From the NCBI GenBank assembly GCA_041907145.1, contig JAYRHW010000006.1, forward strand, positions 1 to 19,519: DNA of 19,519 nucleotides, read 5' to 3'. The notes under the pieces were generated by a model that was given only the letters and a program-made list of their open reading frames with translations, was not told where the DNA came from and did not search any database. Both the position numbers and the translations under genes were made by a program. Positions 1-7,087 of the stretch are shown in pieces (position 1 is the first letter of the stretch; each line of letters starts with the position of its first letter). Source of the DNA: JAFLCA01 sp041907145 (GTDB lineage Bacteria; Bdellovibrionota_C; UBA2361; JAFLCA01).

Positions 1-695
1 GAAGCCTGTCCGGTGTTAAGAGGAATGTTCTGCCCGGCTCGTACAGGAATAAATGAGTATACCGAGAGACCAAGCATCCCAAACAGAAGCGCCGGCGCAA
101 AAATCTTCTTAACCACTCGCCAATCGATACAAACAATCAGCGCCGACGGCAAAAGCACCAACGCTAGGGAGACATGATTACCTAGGCCCAATCCGCCAAT
201 AAAACTTAGGAGCACGAGAAAGCGGAGGTCGCTCGTACGGAGATAGCGCTCGTATACAGCAATGAGCAACAAGATAATGAGACAGTGCAGTGCATACACT
301 TCAGCGGAAGCAGCTTGGCGAATGAAGGCTTCGAGGCCAGCAAAGGAAATCGCACAACTGAGTGCCAAGAAGCGCGCAGCACCCGGATCGAGCCACTTGC
401 GAGACTGACAAATCCTCAAGACCAGATAGGCCACCGCTGTTGCATTCGCCGCTGAGACCCAGGCTGAAAAGGAATTAATTCGCCAGCCAATCGGCCCCAG
501 CGGGATTAAGGCAAAGAGGTTGGCCAGCTGGGTGAAAAGAGGGAATCCGGCCGGATGCGGAATATCGAGATAAAAGGCGGAGACCAGGAATTCGCCGGAG
601 TCCCGCCAGTAGAGTCCCGGCAGCACCAGCAACTGCAATAGTGCGCCACAAACGAGAAATAGTGCGGCTAGGAGAGTTCTATCGGCCTTCTGCAT
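1..695 (-). CDS. DUF2723 membrane glycosyltransferase (partial, 3' end outside window)
   Basis: This is the N-terminal part (231 codons) of a polytopic membrane protein of the DUF2723 / GT-C type, which are probable lipid-linked-sugar-dependent glycosyltransferases of the inner membrane. I translated it by hand; it begins MQKADRTLLAALFLVCGALL. A first membrane helix is followed by the family-like motif YWRDSGEF (residues 29-36, Asp32 and Glu35 being the likely GT-C acidic pair), then IPHPAGFPLF, the block RQAASAEVYALH, and the stretch GGLGLGNHVSLAL. The ATG at 695 is preceded by an in-frame TAG four codons upstream, so the start is well bounded, although no good Shine-Dalgarno is visible. The gene lies downstream of the pilin on the same strand but is separated from it by a strong terminator, so it probably has its own promoter in the roughly 70-bp gap. 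The acceptor substrate is unknown; surface polysaccharide or glycoprotein decoration is inference. Confidence 0.82.
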   Translation of the reverse strand, partial: MQKADRTLLAALFLVCGALLQLLVLPGLYWRDSGEFLVSAFYLDIPHPAGFPLFTQLANLFALIPLGPIGWRINSFSAWVSAANATAVAYLVLRICQSRKWLDPGAARFLALSCAISFAGLEAFIRQAASAEVYALHCLIILLLIAVYERYLRTSDLRFLVLLSFIGGLGLGNHVSLALVLLPSALIVCIDWRVVKKIFAPALLFGMLGLSVYSFIPVRAGQNIPLNTGQA

Positions 696-763
696 GTCAG
701 CAGTCTATACCGGCCAGCAGGAACCTACGAGGTGGGGAAAATGGGGGGGGTCCGAGGCATAAA

Positions 764-796
764 AAAAGGGCCGGGATTTTAAGTCCCGGCCCTTTT
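764..796 (-). terminator. Rho-independent terminator of the pilin gene
   Basis: A perfect 13-bp stem (AAAAGGGCCGGGA against TCCCGGCCCTTTT) encloses a 7-nt loop. On the minus strand the stem is followed by a run of seven T (complement of 761-767), immediately downstream of the pilin stop at 822. The stem is symmetrical, with A/T tracts on both sides, but the gene context makes it the terminator of the highly expressed pilin. Confidence 0.9.
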
Positions 797-821
797 GGAT
801 TGCTAAATCAGCTACGCAGTC

Positions 822-1184
822 TTACTGCATTCCGCCGTTCGAGCTATCCCAGCTATAGGTGACGCCAGAACCACGGCTGCTGGTAGAAGTACCAGTGAAC
901 CCGGTTGCGGTGGCGGTGATGCTGAGCGATACGGTGTCAGAGAGAGCTCCGATACCAGGCAAAGAAGCACAAGCTGCGTCTGCGCATGAGCGATAGACTT
1001 CATTATCAGCAAAATATGCTTCTTCAGCGGTCGCTACGTTTCTCAAATCGCTACGAGCGCGAGCGTCGAATCCACGAGCTCTGTACTCAGCGAACTGCGG
1101 AATCGCGATAGCGGCAAGAATACCGATAATGGCGATAACGACGAGCAACTCAATAAGGGTAAAACCAGCTTCATTCCTCTTCAT
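822..1184 (-). CDS. pilA: type IV prepilin (PilA-like major pilin)
   Basis: This is a 120-residue prepilin with a class III signal peptide. The short leader MKRNEAG is cleaved after Gly7 by the PilD peptidase. The mature protein then starts with Phe and carries the conserved Glu5 (FTLIE) inside the hydrophobic helix LLVVIAIIGILAAIAIP. The remainder is a small globular domain with two cysteines (C42 and C47, in SCADAAC) that could form a disulfide, and a Ser/Thr/Gly-rich tail. This is longer than the very short Geobacter-type pilin and shorter than classical 150-residue pilins. The ATG at 1184 has a GGAGAA ribosome binding site 6 nt upstream. It sits downstream of the pilB-pilC-sigma-54 activator genes and is followed by a strong terminator, as expected for a separately transcribed major pilin. 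It could instead be a type II secretion pseudopilin, but the pilus neighbours favour PilA. Confidence 0.9.
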   Translation of the reverse strand: MKRNEAGFTLIELLVVIAIIGILAAIAIPQFAEYRARGFDARARSDLRNVATAEEAYFADNEVYRSCADAACASLPGIGALSDTVSLSITATATGFTGTSTSSRGSGVTYSWDSSNGGMQ

Positions 1185-1219
1185 CTGACGTTCTCCAATT
1201 AAGTAAAAGTAAACCTAGT

Positions 1220-1235
1220 TGCCTGGGTCACGCCT
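1220..1235 (-). promoter_or_regulatory. weak candidate sigma-54 promoter of the pilin gene
   Basis: The minus strand reads AGGCGTGACCCAGGCA. It has GG (-24) and GC (-12) at the exact 10-nt separation required by sigma-54, but lacks the conserved TT before the -12 GC and the leading T of TGGCAC. The predicted transcript would start near 1209, giving a leader of about 25 nt that includes the GGAGAA site. A second partial match, TGGAAGCCAGATTGG, lies on the minus strand at 1274-1288. I looked here because pilin genes controlled by PilR-type activators use sigma-54. Confidence 0.25.
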
Positions 1236-1433
1236 TGGGTTGCCTCAACTCCTGGTTTTACGGGCCAATGAGCCCAATCTGGCTTCCAACAGAGGAGTCA
1301 GATTTCGAGACAGCAAGTCGTAATCCTGCTTCACCTTGCGCTTCCCTGTAGAGCAATTCGGATGCCAGCGAAGATAAATTTAGGACTATTTATTATGATG
1401 TGGATTCAGCTGGTTAGGATTCGTTTCGCAAAA

Positions 1434-1450
1434 GGGTCAAATTCTGACCC
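1434..1450. repeat. interrupted palindrome GGGTCA-N5-TGACCC
   Basis: The sequence GGGTCAAATTCTGACCC has perfect 6-bp arms around a 5-nt centre. It resembles the GGGTCA...TGACCC palindromes often found in REP or small mobile-element ends, but could equally be a protein binding site upstream of the pilin. No transposase is present nearby. Confidence 0.5.
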
Positions 1451-1470
1451 TGCACACCATTGCCCACTAG

Positions 1471-1504
1471 TGACAAATTTTGCGTCGAAAAATGACAAAT
1501 TTTG
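1471..1504. repeat. tandem direct repeat TGACAAATTTTG, 22-nt step
   Basis: TGACAAATTTTG occurs at 1471-1482 and again at 1493-1504, exactly 22 nt apart, which is about two helical turns. The second copy extends into the near-palindrome GACAA-ATT-TTGTC. The shorter core GACAAAT recurs at 1538, another 44 nt (2 x 22) further on. Repeats on one helix face are typical of activator or repressor binding sites. They lie 250-320 bp upstream of the pilin, within enhancer range. Confidence 0.6.
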
Positions 1505-1511
1505 TCTTGAA

Positions 1512-1526
1512 GTTAGCGCTGCTAAC
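1512..1526. repeat. inverted repeat GTTAGC-GCT-GCTAAC
   Basis: Perfect 6-bp arms surround a 3-nt centre. It falls in the gap of the 22-nt phased GACAAAT series, between the copies at 1494 and 1538. It is a candidate dimeric regulator site; its function is unknown. Confidence 0.5.
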
Positions 1527-1605
1527 CCAAGCAATAGGACAAATCATCAATTAATTTAAATAGTTGCCTGCAACTATCGGTAATCTTGAGGCCTATTCCG
1601 CCCAG

Positions 1606-1905
1606 TTAGGATACCAGGGACCGACAAAGGGCGTGGACGTTAGTATAGAAAGTGTTCATCGAGGAGAAGACCCCACTGCCTACGGGCGCCCAGGAGCTGC
1701 CATAGTCATGGGACACATGAGCGTCTAGGAATCTTGCCACGGGGTGGATGGACCCACCCTGCACGGGCACCTCCCTACCGTATCCGGCGAATTCCCCACG
1801 ATAAATCGCAGTAGTCTCGCCTTTCGATGCCCAGAAGAAGGTCCTGCCCTCTGCCAACTGCGTACCTGGCCACGGATTATTATTTTCGCTGGGCTGCAAA
1901 CTCAT
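1606..1905 (-). CDS. hypothetical protein, 99 residues
   Basis: This small ORF lies between the PilS-PilR-like gene and the pilin on the same strand. The ATG at 1905 is preceded by the purine-rich sequence CAGGGAGTGGT, a plausible ribosome binding site 4-5 nt upstream. The product is soluble-looking, with no signal peptide or membrane helix. It is rich in Gly, Ser and aromatic residues (for example FFWASKGETTAIYRGEFAGYG), suggesting beta structure. I recognise no family. Its position inside a pilus cluster could mean an accessory role, but that is inference from location only. It may also be a decayed fragment or a spurious frame. Confidence 0.4.
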   Translation of the reverse strand: MSLQPSENNNPWPGTQLAEGRTFFWASKGETTAIYRGEFAGYGREVPVQGGSIHPVARFLDAHVSHDYGSSWAPVGSGVFSSMNTFYTNVHALCRSLVS

Positions 1906-1931
1906 ACCACTCCCTGAGACTGTCCGGGAAA

Positions 1932-1961
1932 CGCTGAGCAGAGCACCCCGGATCTTCAGCG
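1932..1961. repeat. weak inverted repeat downstream of the sigma-54 activator gene
   Basis: CGCTGA (1932-1937) and TCAGCG (1956-1961) form a 6-bp stem with an 18-nt loop. There is no T-run, so it is a poor terminator candidate. No better terminator is visible between 1906 and 2015. Confidence 0.25.
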
Positions 1962-2015
1962 CTGTTATGCACGTTTCGGATTGGTAGGTAGCCTAGACAA
2001 AAGGTAAGAGCAAGA

Positions 2016-4067
2016 TCAGGCCTCATCATCGGCGCTGATTCCAAACTTTTGCAGGCGATAGCGAAAGGAACGGAAATTCATCCCCAGCAGTTCAGCGGCG
2101 CGCTTCTTGATGCCCTTCGAGCGTGTAAGCGCCATTTCAAGATAGCGTCGCTCGATGGTAGCTAGAACTTTATCGAGGTCAACGGGAAACTCGATGCTCT
2201 CATCCACTATGATCTCGGTCTCCTGCCGAGCTGGAGTAGCCGCCTGAGTCGGCAATGTTTCTCGTACCGCATCAGGAAGATGATCGGGCAATATTACTTC
2301 CCCTCCTAACACCAGCGCCCGCTCAAGCAGATTTTCAAGCTCACGGACGTTACCCGGATAGCGATAGTTCAGGAGTAGCTGCATCGTGGCCGGGGGTACA
2401 ACGGGAGTTCTTCCACTCTTAACCAACCCCCGCAGAATGGAATTAACCAAAACTGGAATATCCTCCTTACGTTCGCGAAGCGGCGGCAGCTGCACATTGA
2501 TTACATTCAGCCGGTAAAAGAGATCCTCACGAAAGTTTTTAGCTTCAACTTCGCGTTTGAGGTTGCGATTGGTGGCCGCTATGACGCGAACGTTAATCGG
2601 AATGTCTCGTTCGCCGCCGATAGGCCGGACTTTCTTCTCCTGCAATGCCCGCAGAAGTTTAGTTTGCATCGCAAGTGGAAGCTCTCCTATTTCATCGAGA
2701 AACACAGTTCCCCGTTCGGCTTGCCGAAAAAGTCCGAGAGAATCGCTATCGGCACCCGTAAAGGAGCCCTTCTTGTGTCCGAACAACTCGCTCTCGATAA
2801 GATTTTCAGGGATAGCCCCGCAGTTGACCGCGACGAATGAGGCCTGGGCCCGCGGCGAGCCGAGATGAATGGACTTCGCGACAAGTTCCTTGCCAGTCCC
2901 GGACTCTCCGCTAATCAACACGGTAGCGTCGGAGCTGGCGACTCGGTCAATGAGATTGAAGACTTTCTGCATGATGGGGCTTTCGCCCACGAAATTACTG
3001 AGCTTGGTTCTAGCCCCGATGTGCGGCCCCTCCTTCTGCGCAAGCAGCTGGGCCATACGCTCCTGCATTTTAAGCTGCTCTTCAATGCTGTGAAGCTTCG
3101 TTACATCTTTGAAAATGAAGATCATTCCAGTCTGATTACCGTGCTCATCGAAGACTGGGCTACCCTGATAGCTCAATTTCACCGCGCTCTCAGAGCCAAC
3201 CGGAGTGAACTCCAGCTCGCGAGCTTCCAGCTGCTCCGGAAGCTTCTTGAGATCGGCGCTTGGATCCACGCCTTTCAAAATCTGCGCAAACGATTTGCCA
3301 ACCACCTCGGATTCATTAATTCGCAACAGGTCGCGAGCTGCCTGGTTGAGGTTTGCAACCGTCTCATCCAGTGCTACGGATATAACTCCATCCTGGAGTC
3401 CGTTAATAAGTGCCCGCTGTTCCTGATCGAGCCGAGACAGATCTCTCTGCGACTGCTCAGCTAGAGCCCTCGACGAGCTCAAACGGCGAGTGAGGAACCC
3501 AGTCGCGAAGCTTATCAGTACCATGGCTGAGCCAAGTCCCAGCACCTGCAGAAAGACGCCTCCTCGTGGGGCCTGTACTATGAAACTACCATTCGACGCT
3601 GCGAAATATCGAAAGTGAATGCCCGCAAGCATCGCTAGATATGCCACCGTGGACATTACGGAGAGCATCAAACCAGCCCGTCGCGAAAGCAAAATCGAGG
3701 TCGCCATCACGTGCGGCAGATAGAGGAACAAAAACGGGCTCATGGCATCACCCGTTGTGTAAATAATACCGGTAATCACTACGATATCGAGCACGAGCTG
3801 CAGGGTCGTGAAAATAATCCCTGCTTTGTGCGTTCGCAGCCATGCGGCACTTGCCGCGGAAAGTGCGAACATACATGCAAGCGGGGCGTACACCGCTTGC
3901 ATGCTTCCGATCGGATCTTCTCCGCCAAAACTCAGTGCTACACTAGACCATAGCAAGACGAGTGCTAACAGGCACAGCCGCGCCGCCACCATCCAGCGGA
4001 CATCGAACTCGGCTGTTGCATCGAACAGCGGAGCAGCCGACTGTCCCTCACTTGTCATTTTCCACAT
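2016..4067 (-). CDS. membrane-anchored sigma-54 activator, PilS-PilR-like fusion without kinase or receiver
   Basis: This 683-residue protein probably activates sigma-54 transcription of pilus genes directly from the inner membrane. Residues 25-192 hold about six membrane helices, resembling the PilS sensor. Residues 195-225 are a charged linker, and 216-325 a PAS domain. A helix (328-346, EEQLKMQERMAQLLAQ) follows where a PilS kinase would carry its DHp helix, but there is no His box and no ATPase of the kinase type. Instead a complete sigma-54 AAA+ domain begins at about 357: Walker A GESGTGKE (387-394), GSFTGA loop (434-439), Walker B TVFLDEIGE (454-462), sensor/arginine-finger region NFREDLFYRL. 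A Fis-type helix-turn-helix (653-677) closes the protein. No receiver domain is present. It starts 24 nt after the pilC stop; the ATG at 4067 has only a weak ribosome site, and an ATG at 4058 is an alternative. It occupies the place of pilS and pilR in Geobacter-type clusters. Confidence 0.88.
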   Translation of the reverse strand: MWKMTSEGQSAAPLFDATAEFDVRWMVAARLCLLALVLLWSSVALSFGGEDPIGSMQAVYAPLACMFALSAASAAWLRTHKAGIIFTTLQLVLDIVVITGIIYTTGDAMSPFLFLYLPHVMATSILLSRRAGLMLSVMSTVAYLAMLAGIHFRYFAASNGSFIVQAPRGGVFLQVLGLGSAMVLISFATGFLTRRLSSSRALAEQSQRDLSRLDQEQRALINGLQDGVISVALDETVANLNQAARDLLRINESEVVGKSFAQILKGVDPSADLKKLPEQLEARELEFTPVGSESAVKLSYQGSPVFDEHGNQTGMIFIFKDVTKLHSIEEQLKMQERMAQLLAQKEGPHIGARTKLSNFVGESPIMQKVFNLIDRVASSDATVLISGESGTGKELVAKSIHLGSPRAQASFVAVNCGAIPENLIESELFGHKKGSFTGADSDSLGLFRQAERGTVFLDEIGELPLAMQTKLLRALQEKKVRPIGGERDIPINVRVIAATNRNLKREVEAKNFREDLFYRLNVINVQLPPLRERKEDIPVLVNSILRGLVKSGRTPVVPPATMQLLLNYRYPGNVRELENLLERALVLGGEVILPDHLPDAVRETLPTQAATPARQETEIIVDESIEFPVDLDKVLATIERRYLEMALTRSKGIKKRAAELLGMNFRSFRYRLQKFGISADDEA

Positions 4068-4091
4068 AGTGGCTAAAACCTAAGCGTGCCT

Positions 4092-5315
4092 CTAATTACC
4101 GACGACAGAGCCCATCTTGAAGATTGGCAGGTACATCGACACGACCAACCCGCCGATAATGACGCCGAGCACCAAAATCATGATTGGCTCGATCAACTGC
4201 TTCATGGCAGTGACTGCGTTGTCCACTTCATCCTCGTAGAAGTCGGCAATCTTTTGCAGCATGGCGTCCATCGCGCCCGTCGACTCGCCGACGGCGATCA
4301 TTTGCACCACCATCGGAGGAAACACCTCCGACTTGGTAAGCGGCTCGATCATGCTTTTGCCTTCTGAAATAGCTACTCTCGCGCGCTGCACCTCTCGCTC
4401 GACGACTTTATTGCCGGCGGTGCGCGAGCAAATATTGAGCGCCTCGAGTATGGGCACGCCAGAACTCATCATTGTGCCAAGCGTACGGGTGAATCGAGCA
4501 ACAGCGACCTTTCGGATGATATCTCCGAAGACCGGAAGCTTCAGCGCCAAGGGATGAATGACTTCCTTGCCGCGATCGGTCTTCATGAACCGCACGAGGA
4601 AGAATGACATCCCGCCAAAGGCTCCGGCGATGAGGTACCACCAGGCAACGGCGAAATTCGAAAGATTAATCACGATTTGAGTCGGAAGCGGCAGCGCCGA
4701 GCCGAAATCCTTGAAGAGGTCAGCAAAGGTCGGAATAACGAAGATCAAGAGCACAGCCGTAACTATGATAGCGGCTGAAATGACCACCGAGGGATATATC
4801 ATGGCGGTCTTTACTTCACGCTTGAGTTTCATGGATTTCTCCATGTGCACCGAGAGCCGTTCAAGGATGATGTCCAAGATACCGCCGTTCTCTCCTGCCG
4901 CTACCATATTGACATAGAGGTCATCAAAAACCTTCGGAAACTTCCCCATACCCTCGGCAAGCGTGCCTCCGGTCTCGACAGTCTCCTTCACGCCCATGAG
5001 CGTCTTACGAAACGCCTTGTTCTCATGTTGCCGAGAGAGAATGTCCAAGGCCTGCACCAGCGGCAACCCAGCATCAATCATGGTGGCAAATTGTCTGGTA
5101 AAGATGACGACATCTTTGCCTTTGATCTTGGCTCCAAAGCCCGGAAGCTTGATCTCCATTTCGAGACCCTTGCCCTTCTCTCGGATTTTCTGGGTATTGG
5201 GAATGATGCGCTGATTCTTGAGCGTGTTGAAGACCGCCTGTAAGTCCTTAGCTTCCATTTCTCCGGCGACCTTCTTGCCGGAGGGATTTTTGCCTTCCCA
5301 TATAAATACTGGCAT
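4092..5315 (-). CDS. pilC: type IV pilus inner-membrane platform protein PilC (GspF family)
   Basis: PilC is the polytopic base of the pilus machine and couples the PilB ATPase to pilin insertion. The 407-residue product has the two tandem T2SSF domains of the family. The first contains FTRQFATMIDAGLPLVQALD and AGENGG; the second contains ARFTRTLGTMMSSGVPILEA and VGESTGAMD. The membrane helices lie at the end of each domain (for example VVISAAIIVTAVLLIFVIPTF and the C-terminal IMILVLGVIIGGLVVSMYLPIF). I prefer the ATG at 5315 (protein MPVFIWEGKN), which matches usual PilC N-termini. An in-frame TTG three codons upstream (5324) sits only 3 nt from the AGAGG element, whereas the ATG is about 12 nt from it. 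It lies 77 nt downstream of pilB. No pilT lies between pilB and pilC. Confidence 0.95.
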   Translation of the reverse strand: MPVFIWEGKNPSGKKVAGEMEAKDLQAVFNTLKNQRIIPNTQKIREKGKGLEMEIKLPGFGAKIKGKDVVIFTRQFATMIDAGLPLVQALDILSRQHENKAFRKTLMGVKETVETGGTLAEGMGKFPKVFDDLYVNMVAAGENGGILDIILERLSVHMEKSMKLKREVKTAMIYPSVVISAAIIVTAVLLIFVIPTFADLFKDFGSALPLPTQIVINLSNFAVAWWYLIAGAFGGMSFFLVRFMKTDRGKEVIHPLALKLPVFGDIIRKVAVARFTRTLGTMMSSGVPILEALNICSRTAGNKVVEREVQRARVAISEGKSMIEPLTKSEVFPPMVVQMIAVGESTGAMDAMLQKIADFYEDEVDNAVTAMKQLIEPIMILVLGVIIGGLVVSMYLPIFKMGSVVGN

Positions 5316-5392
5316 ATGAATCAAAGCCTCTTTATAAGTCGTCTTTTCATCTATTCGAAATTTTTCGTAAAAAAGTTCCGGGAGAACGGCGA

Positions 5393-7087
5393 TTAATCTG
5401 CCGCCGTAACCCTGAGAACCTCCTCAACCGTAATCACACCTTCCTTGAGGCGCATCAATCCGGATTGGCGCAATGACATCATCCCAAGCCGCATTGCCTC
5501 ACGCTTAATCTCGGTTGCAGATGCACCGTTGAGAACAAACTCTCTAAGTTGCTCTCCCATCGGCATCACTTCGTACAAAGCAATGCGGCCCTTGTATCCG
5601 GTTCGAGCACAGCGATCGCAACCCTTGCCCTGTTTAACCTTTATGAGACGCGCCTCCTCGGGAGCAATTCCGATATTCACGAGAATTTCTGGATTGACTT
5701 CGATCTCTTGCGCGCAGCTCGAACAAACGCGGCGCGCCAGACGCTGCGCCAGAATAAGATTTATTGAGGAAGCAACAAGGAATGGCTCGACACCCATGTT
5801 GAGCAATCGATTGATGGTCGACGGAGCATCATTCGTATGCAGCGTCGAAAGCACCAAGTGTCCGGTGAGCGACGCCTTAATCGCGATTTCCGCCGTCTCG
5901 TAGTCTCGGATCTCACCGACCATGATGACGTTAGGATCTTGCCGAAGAAATGCACGCAAAGCCGATGCAAAATTGAAGCCAATATCGTCATGCATCTGAG
6001 CCTGGTTTATTCCCGCCAAGTTAAACTCGACCGGATCTTCAGCAGTGCTGATATTAGTGGTAGTTTTGTTCAGTTCAGCGAGCGCAGAGTACAAACTCGT
6101 GGTTTTGCCGGATCCTGTTGGCCCGGTGACAAGCACCATGCCAAAAGGCTTGGCGATTGAGTCCTTGAAGTCGCGCAGCTGTCCAGTCTCAAATCCGAGC
6201 TTGGTCATATCAAGCTGCAAATTTGATTTATCCAACAGTCGCAGCACGACTTTTTCACCGAACAGAGTCGGCAAAACGTTGACGCGGAAGTCCATCTCCT
6301 TATTGGCTCCAAGCTTCAGCTTGATGCGCCCATCCTGGGGGAGACGCCGCTCAGCGATATCAAGGTCGGCCATAATCTTGATACGAGACGTAATGGCGTT
6401 CTTGAGTTTGGTTGGCGGCTTCATGATCTCGTATAAGACGCCGTCAATGCGGAAGCGCACGCGAAAGACTTTCTCATAAGGCTCAATATGTATATCGGAT
6501 GCTCCCTTTTTAATGGCATCCGTGAGCACGGCGTTTACAAGTTTCACCACCGGCGCATCTTCTGTGGCTCTTTCCAGTTCGTTGACGTCTACATCTTCTT
6601 GTACCTCGATTACCTCGACATCCTGGTCATCCATGTCATTGATGATGGTGTCGTAGGAAACTGATTTCTCGTACAACTTGTCCTGCGTCTGCTTGAGATC
6701 TGACTCTGTGGCGAGCACGACCTGAATATCGAGCCCGGTTATGAATTTAATGTCATTGAGCGCAACGATGTTGGAGGGGTCCATCATCGCCACCGTCAAC
6801 GTGCTGTCCTTCTTGATGAGAGGAACGATACCATGCTTGAGGGCAAGGTTATGCGGAATGAGCTGGAGCGCAGAGTCTTCAATCGAATACTCGGAGAGCT
6901 GCACGATCTGCACCCCGTACTGTTGGCCAACTACTTGGGTGAGATCCGCCTCGGTAATGAATCCAAGTTTGACCAGTTGAGATCCCAAAAACCCGCCGGC
7001 CGTGCGCTGAGCTTCGACTGCTTGTTGAAGCTGCTCGGGACTGATGAGCCCCGTCTTAACGAGAAGTTCACCGACGCGCGATGTCAT
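5393..7087 (-). CDS. pilB: type IV pilus extension ATPase PilB
   Basis: This is a cytoplasmic hexameric ATPase that drives pilin polymerisation, 564 residues, normal for the family. The N-terminal MshEN/GspE-N region (about 1-140) is followed by an acidic linker (148-178). The ATPase core has Walker A GPTGSGKTT (322-330), the Asp box ISTAEDPVE (346-354), Walker B IMVGEIRD (388-395) and the His box STLHTNDA (414-421). The tetracysteine zinc site typical of PilB/GspE is intact (C455, C458, C490, C493). The ATG at 7087 has AAGGGAG about 8 nt upstream. It is the first gene of the minus-strand cluster, and its 5' region overlaps the structured intergenic region shared with rpoH. The N-terminal domain type is one that can bind cyclic di-GMP in other PilB proteins; whether this one does is not shown. 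Confidence 0.96.
   Translation of the reverse strand: MTSRVGELLVKTGLISPEQLQQAVEAQRTAGGFLGSQLVKLGFITEADLTQVVGQQYGVQIVQLSEYSIEDSALQLIPHNLALKHGIVPLIKKDSTLTVAMMDPSNIVALNDIKFITGLDIQVVLATESDLKQTQDKLYEKSVSYDTIINDMDDQDVEVIEVQEDVDVNELERATEDAPVVKLVNAVLTDAIKKGASDIHIEPYEKVFRVRFRIDGVLYEIMKPPTKLKNAITSRIKIMADLDIAERRLPQDGRIKLKLGANKEMDFRVNVLPTLFGEKVVLRLLDKSNLQLDMTKLGFETGQLRDFKDSIAKPFGMVLVTGPTGSGKTTSLYSALAELNKTTTNISTAEDPVEFNLAGINQAQMHDDIGFNFASALRAFLRQDPNVIMVGEIRDYETAEIAIKASLTGHLVLSTLHTNDAPSTINRLLNMGVEPFLVASSINLILAQRLARRVCSSCAQEIEVNPEILVNIGIAPEEARLIKVKQGKGCDRCARTGYKGRIALYEVMPMGEQLREFVLNGASATEIKREAMRLGMMSLRQSGLMRLKEGVITVEEVLRVTAAD

Larger units (their letters stand above)
1185..1605. other. intergenic region upstream of the pilin, rich in repeats
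   Basis: This gene-free stretch of about 420 bp lies between the pilin start and the end of a small ORF. It holds the pilin promoter area, a 17-bp interrupted palindrome (1434-1450), tandem 12-nt repeats at a 22-nt step (1471-1504), another 15-bp inverted repeat (1512-1526), and an A/T-rich patch near 1540-1565. I see no convincing gene: a 65-codon plus-strand reading frame crosses the repeats and has no recognisable domain. Confidence 0.6.

Noticed and set aside
743..750. Run of eight G upstream of the DUF2723 gene as a phase-variation tract
   Set aside because: Eight bases is short for slipped-strand switching, and it lies outside any reading frame. It could modulate a promoter, but nothing else supports this.
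1471..1550. CRISPR array
   Set aside because: The repeats are only 12 nt with 10-nt spacing and three copies at most, and there are no cas genes.
2865..3464. 199-codon plus-strand reading frame
   Set aside because: It lies entirely antisense to the PAS/AAA+ part of the sigma-54 activator, which has unambiguous domains. No family resemblance and no ribosome site.
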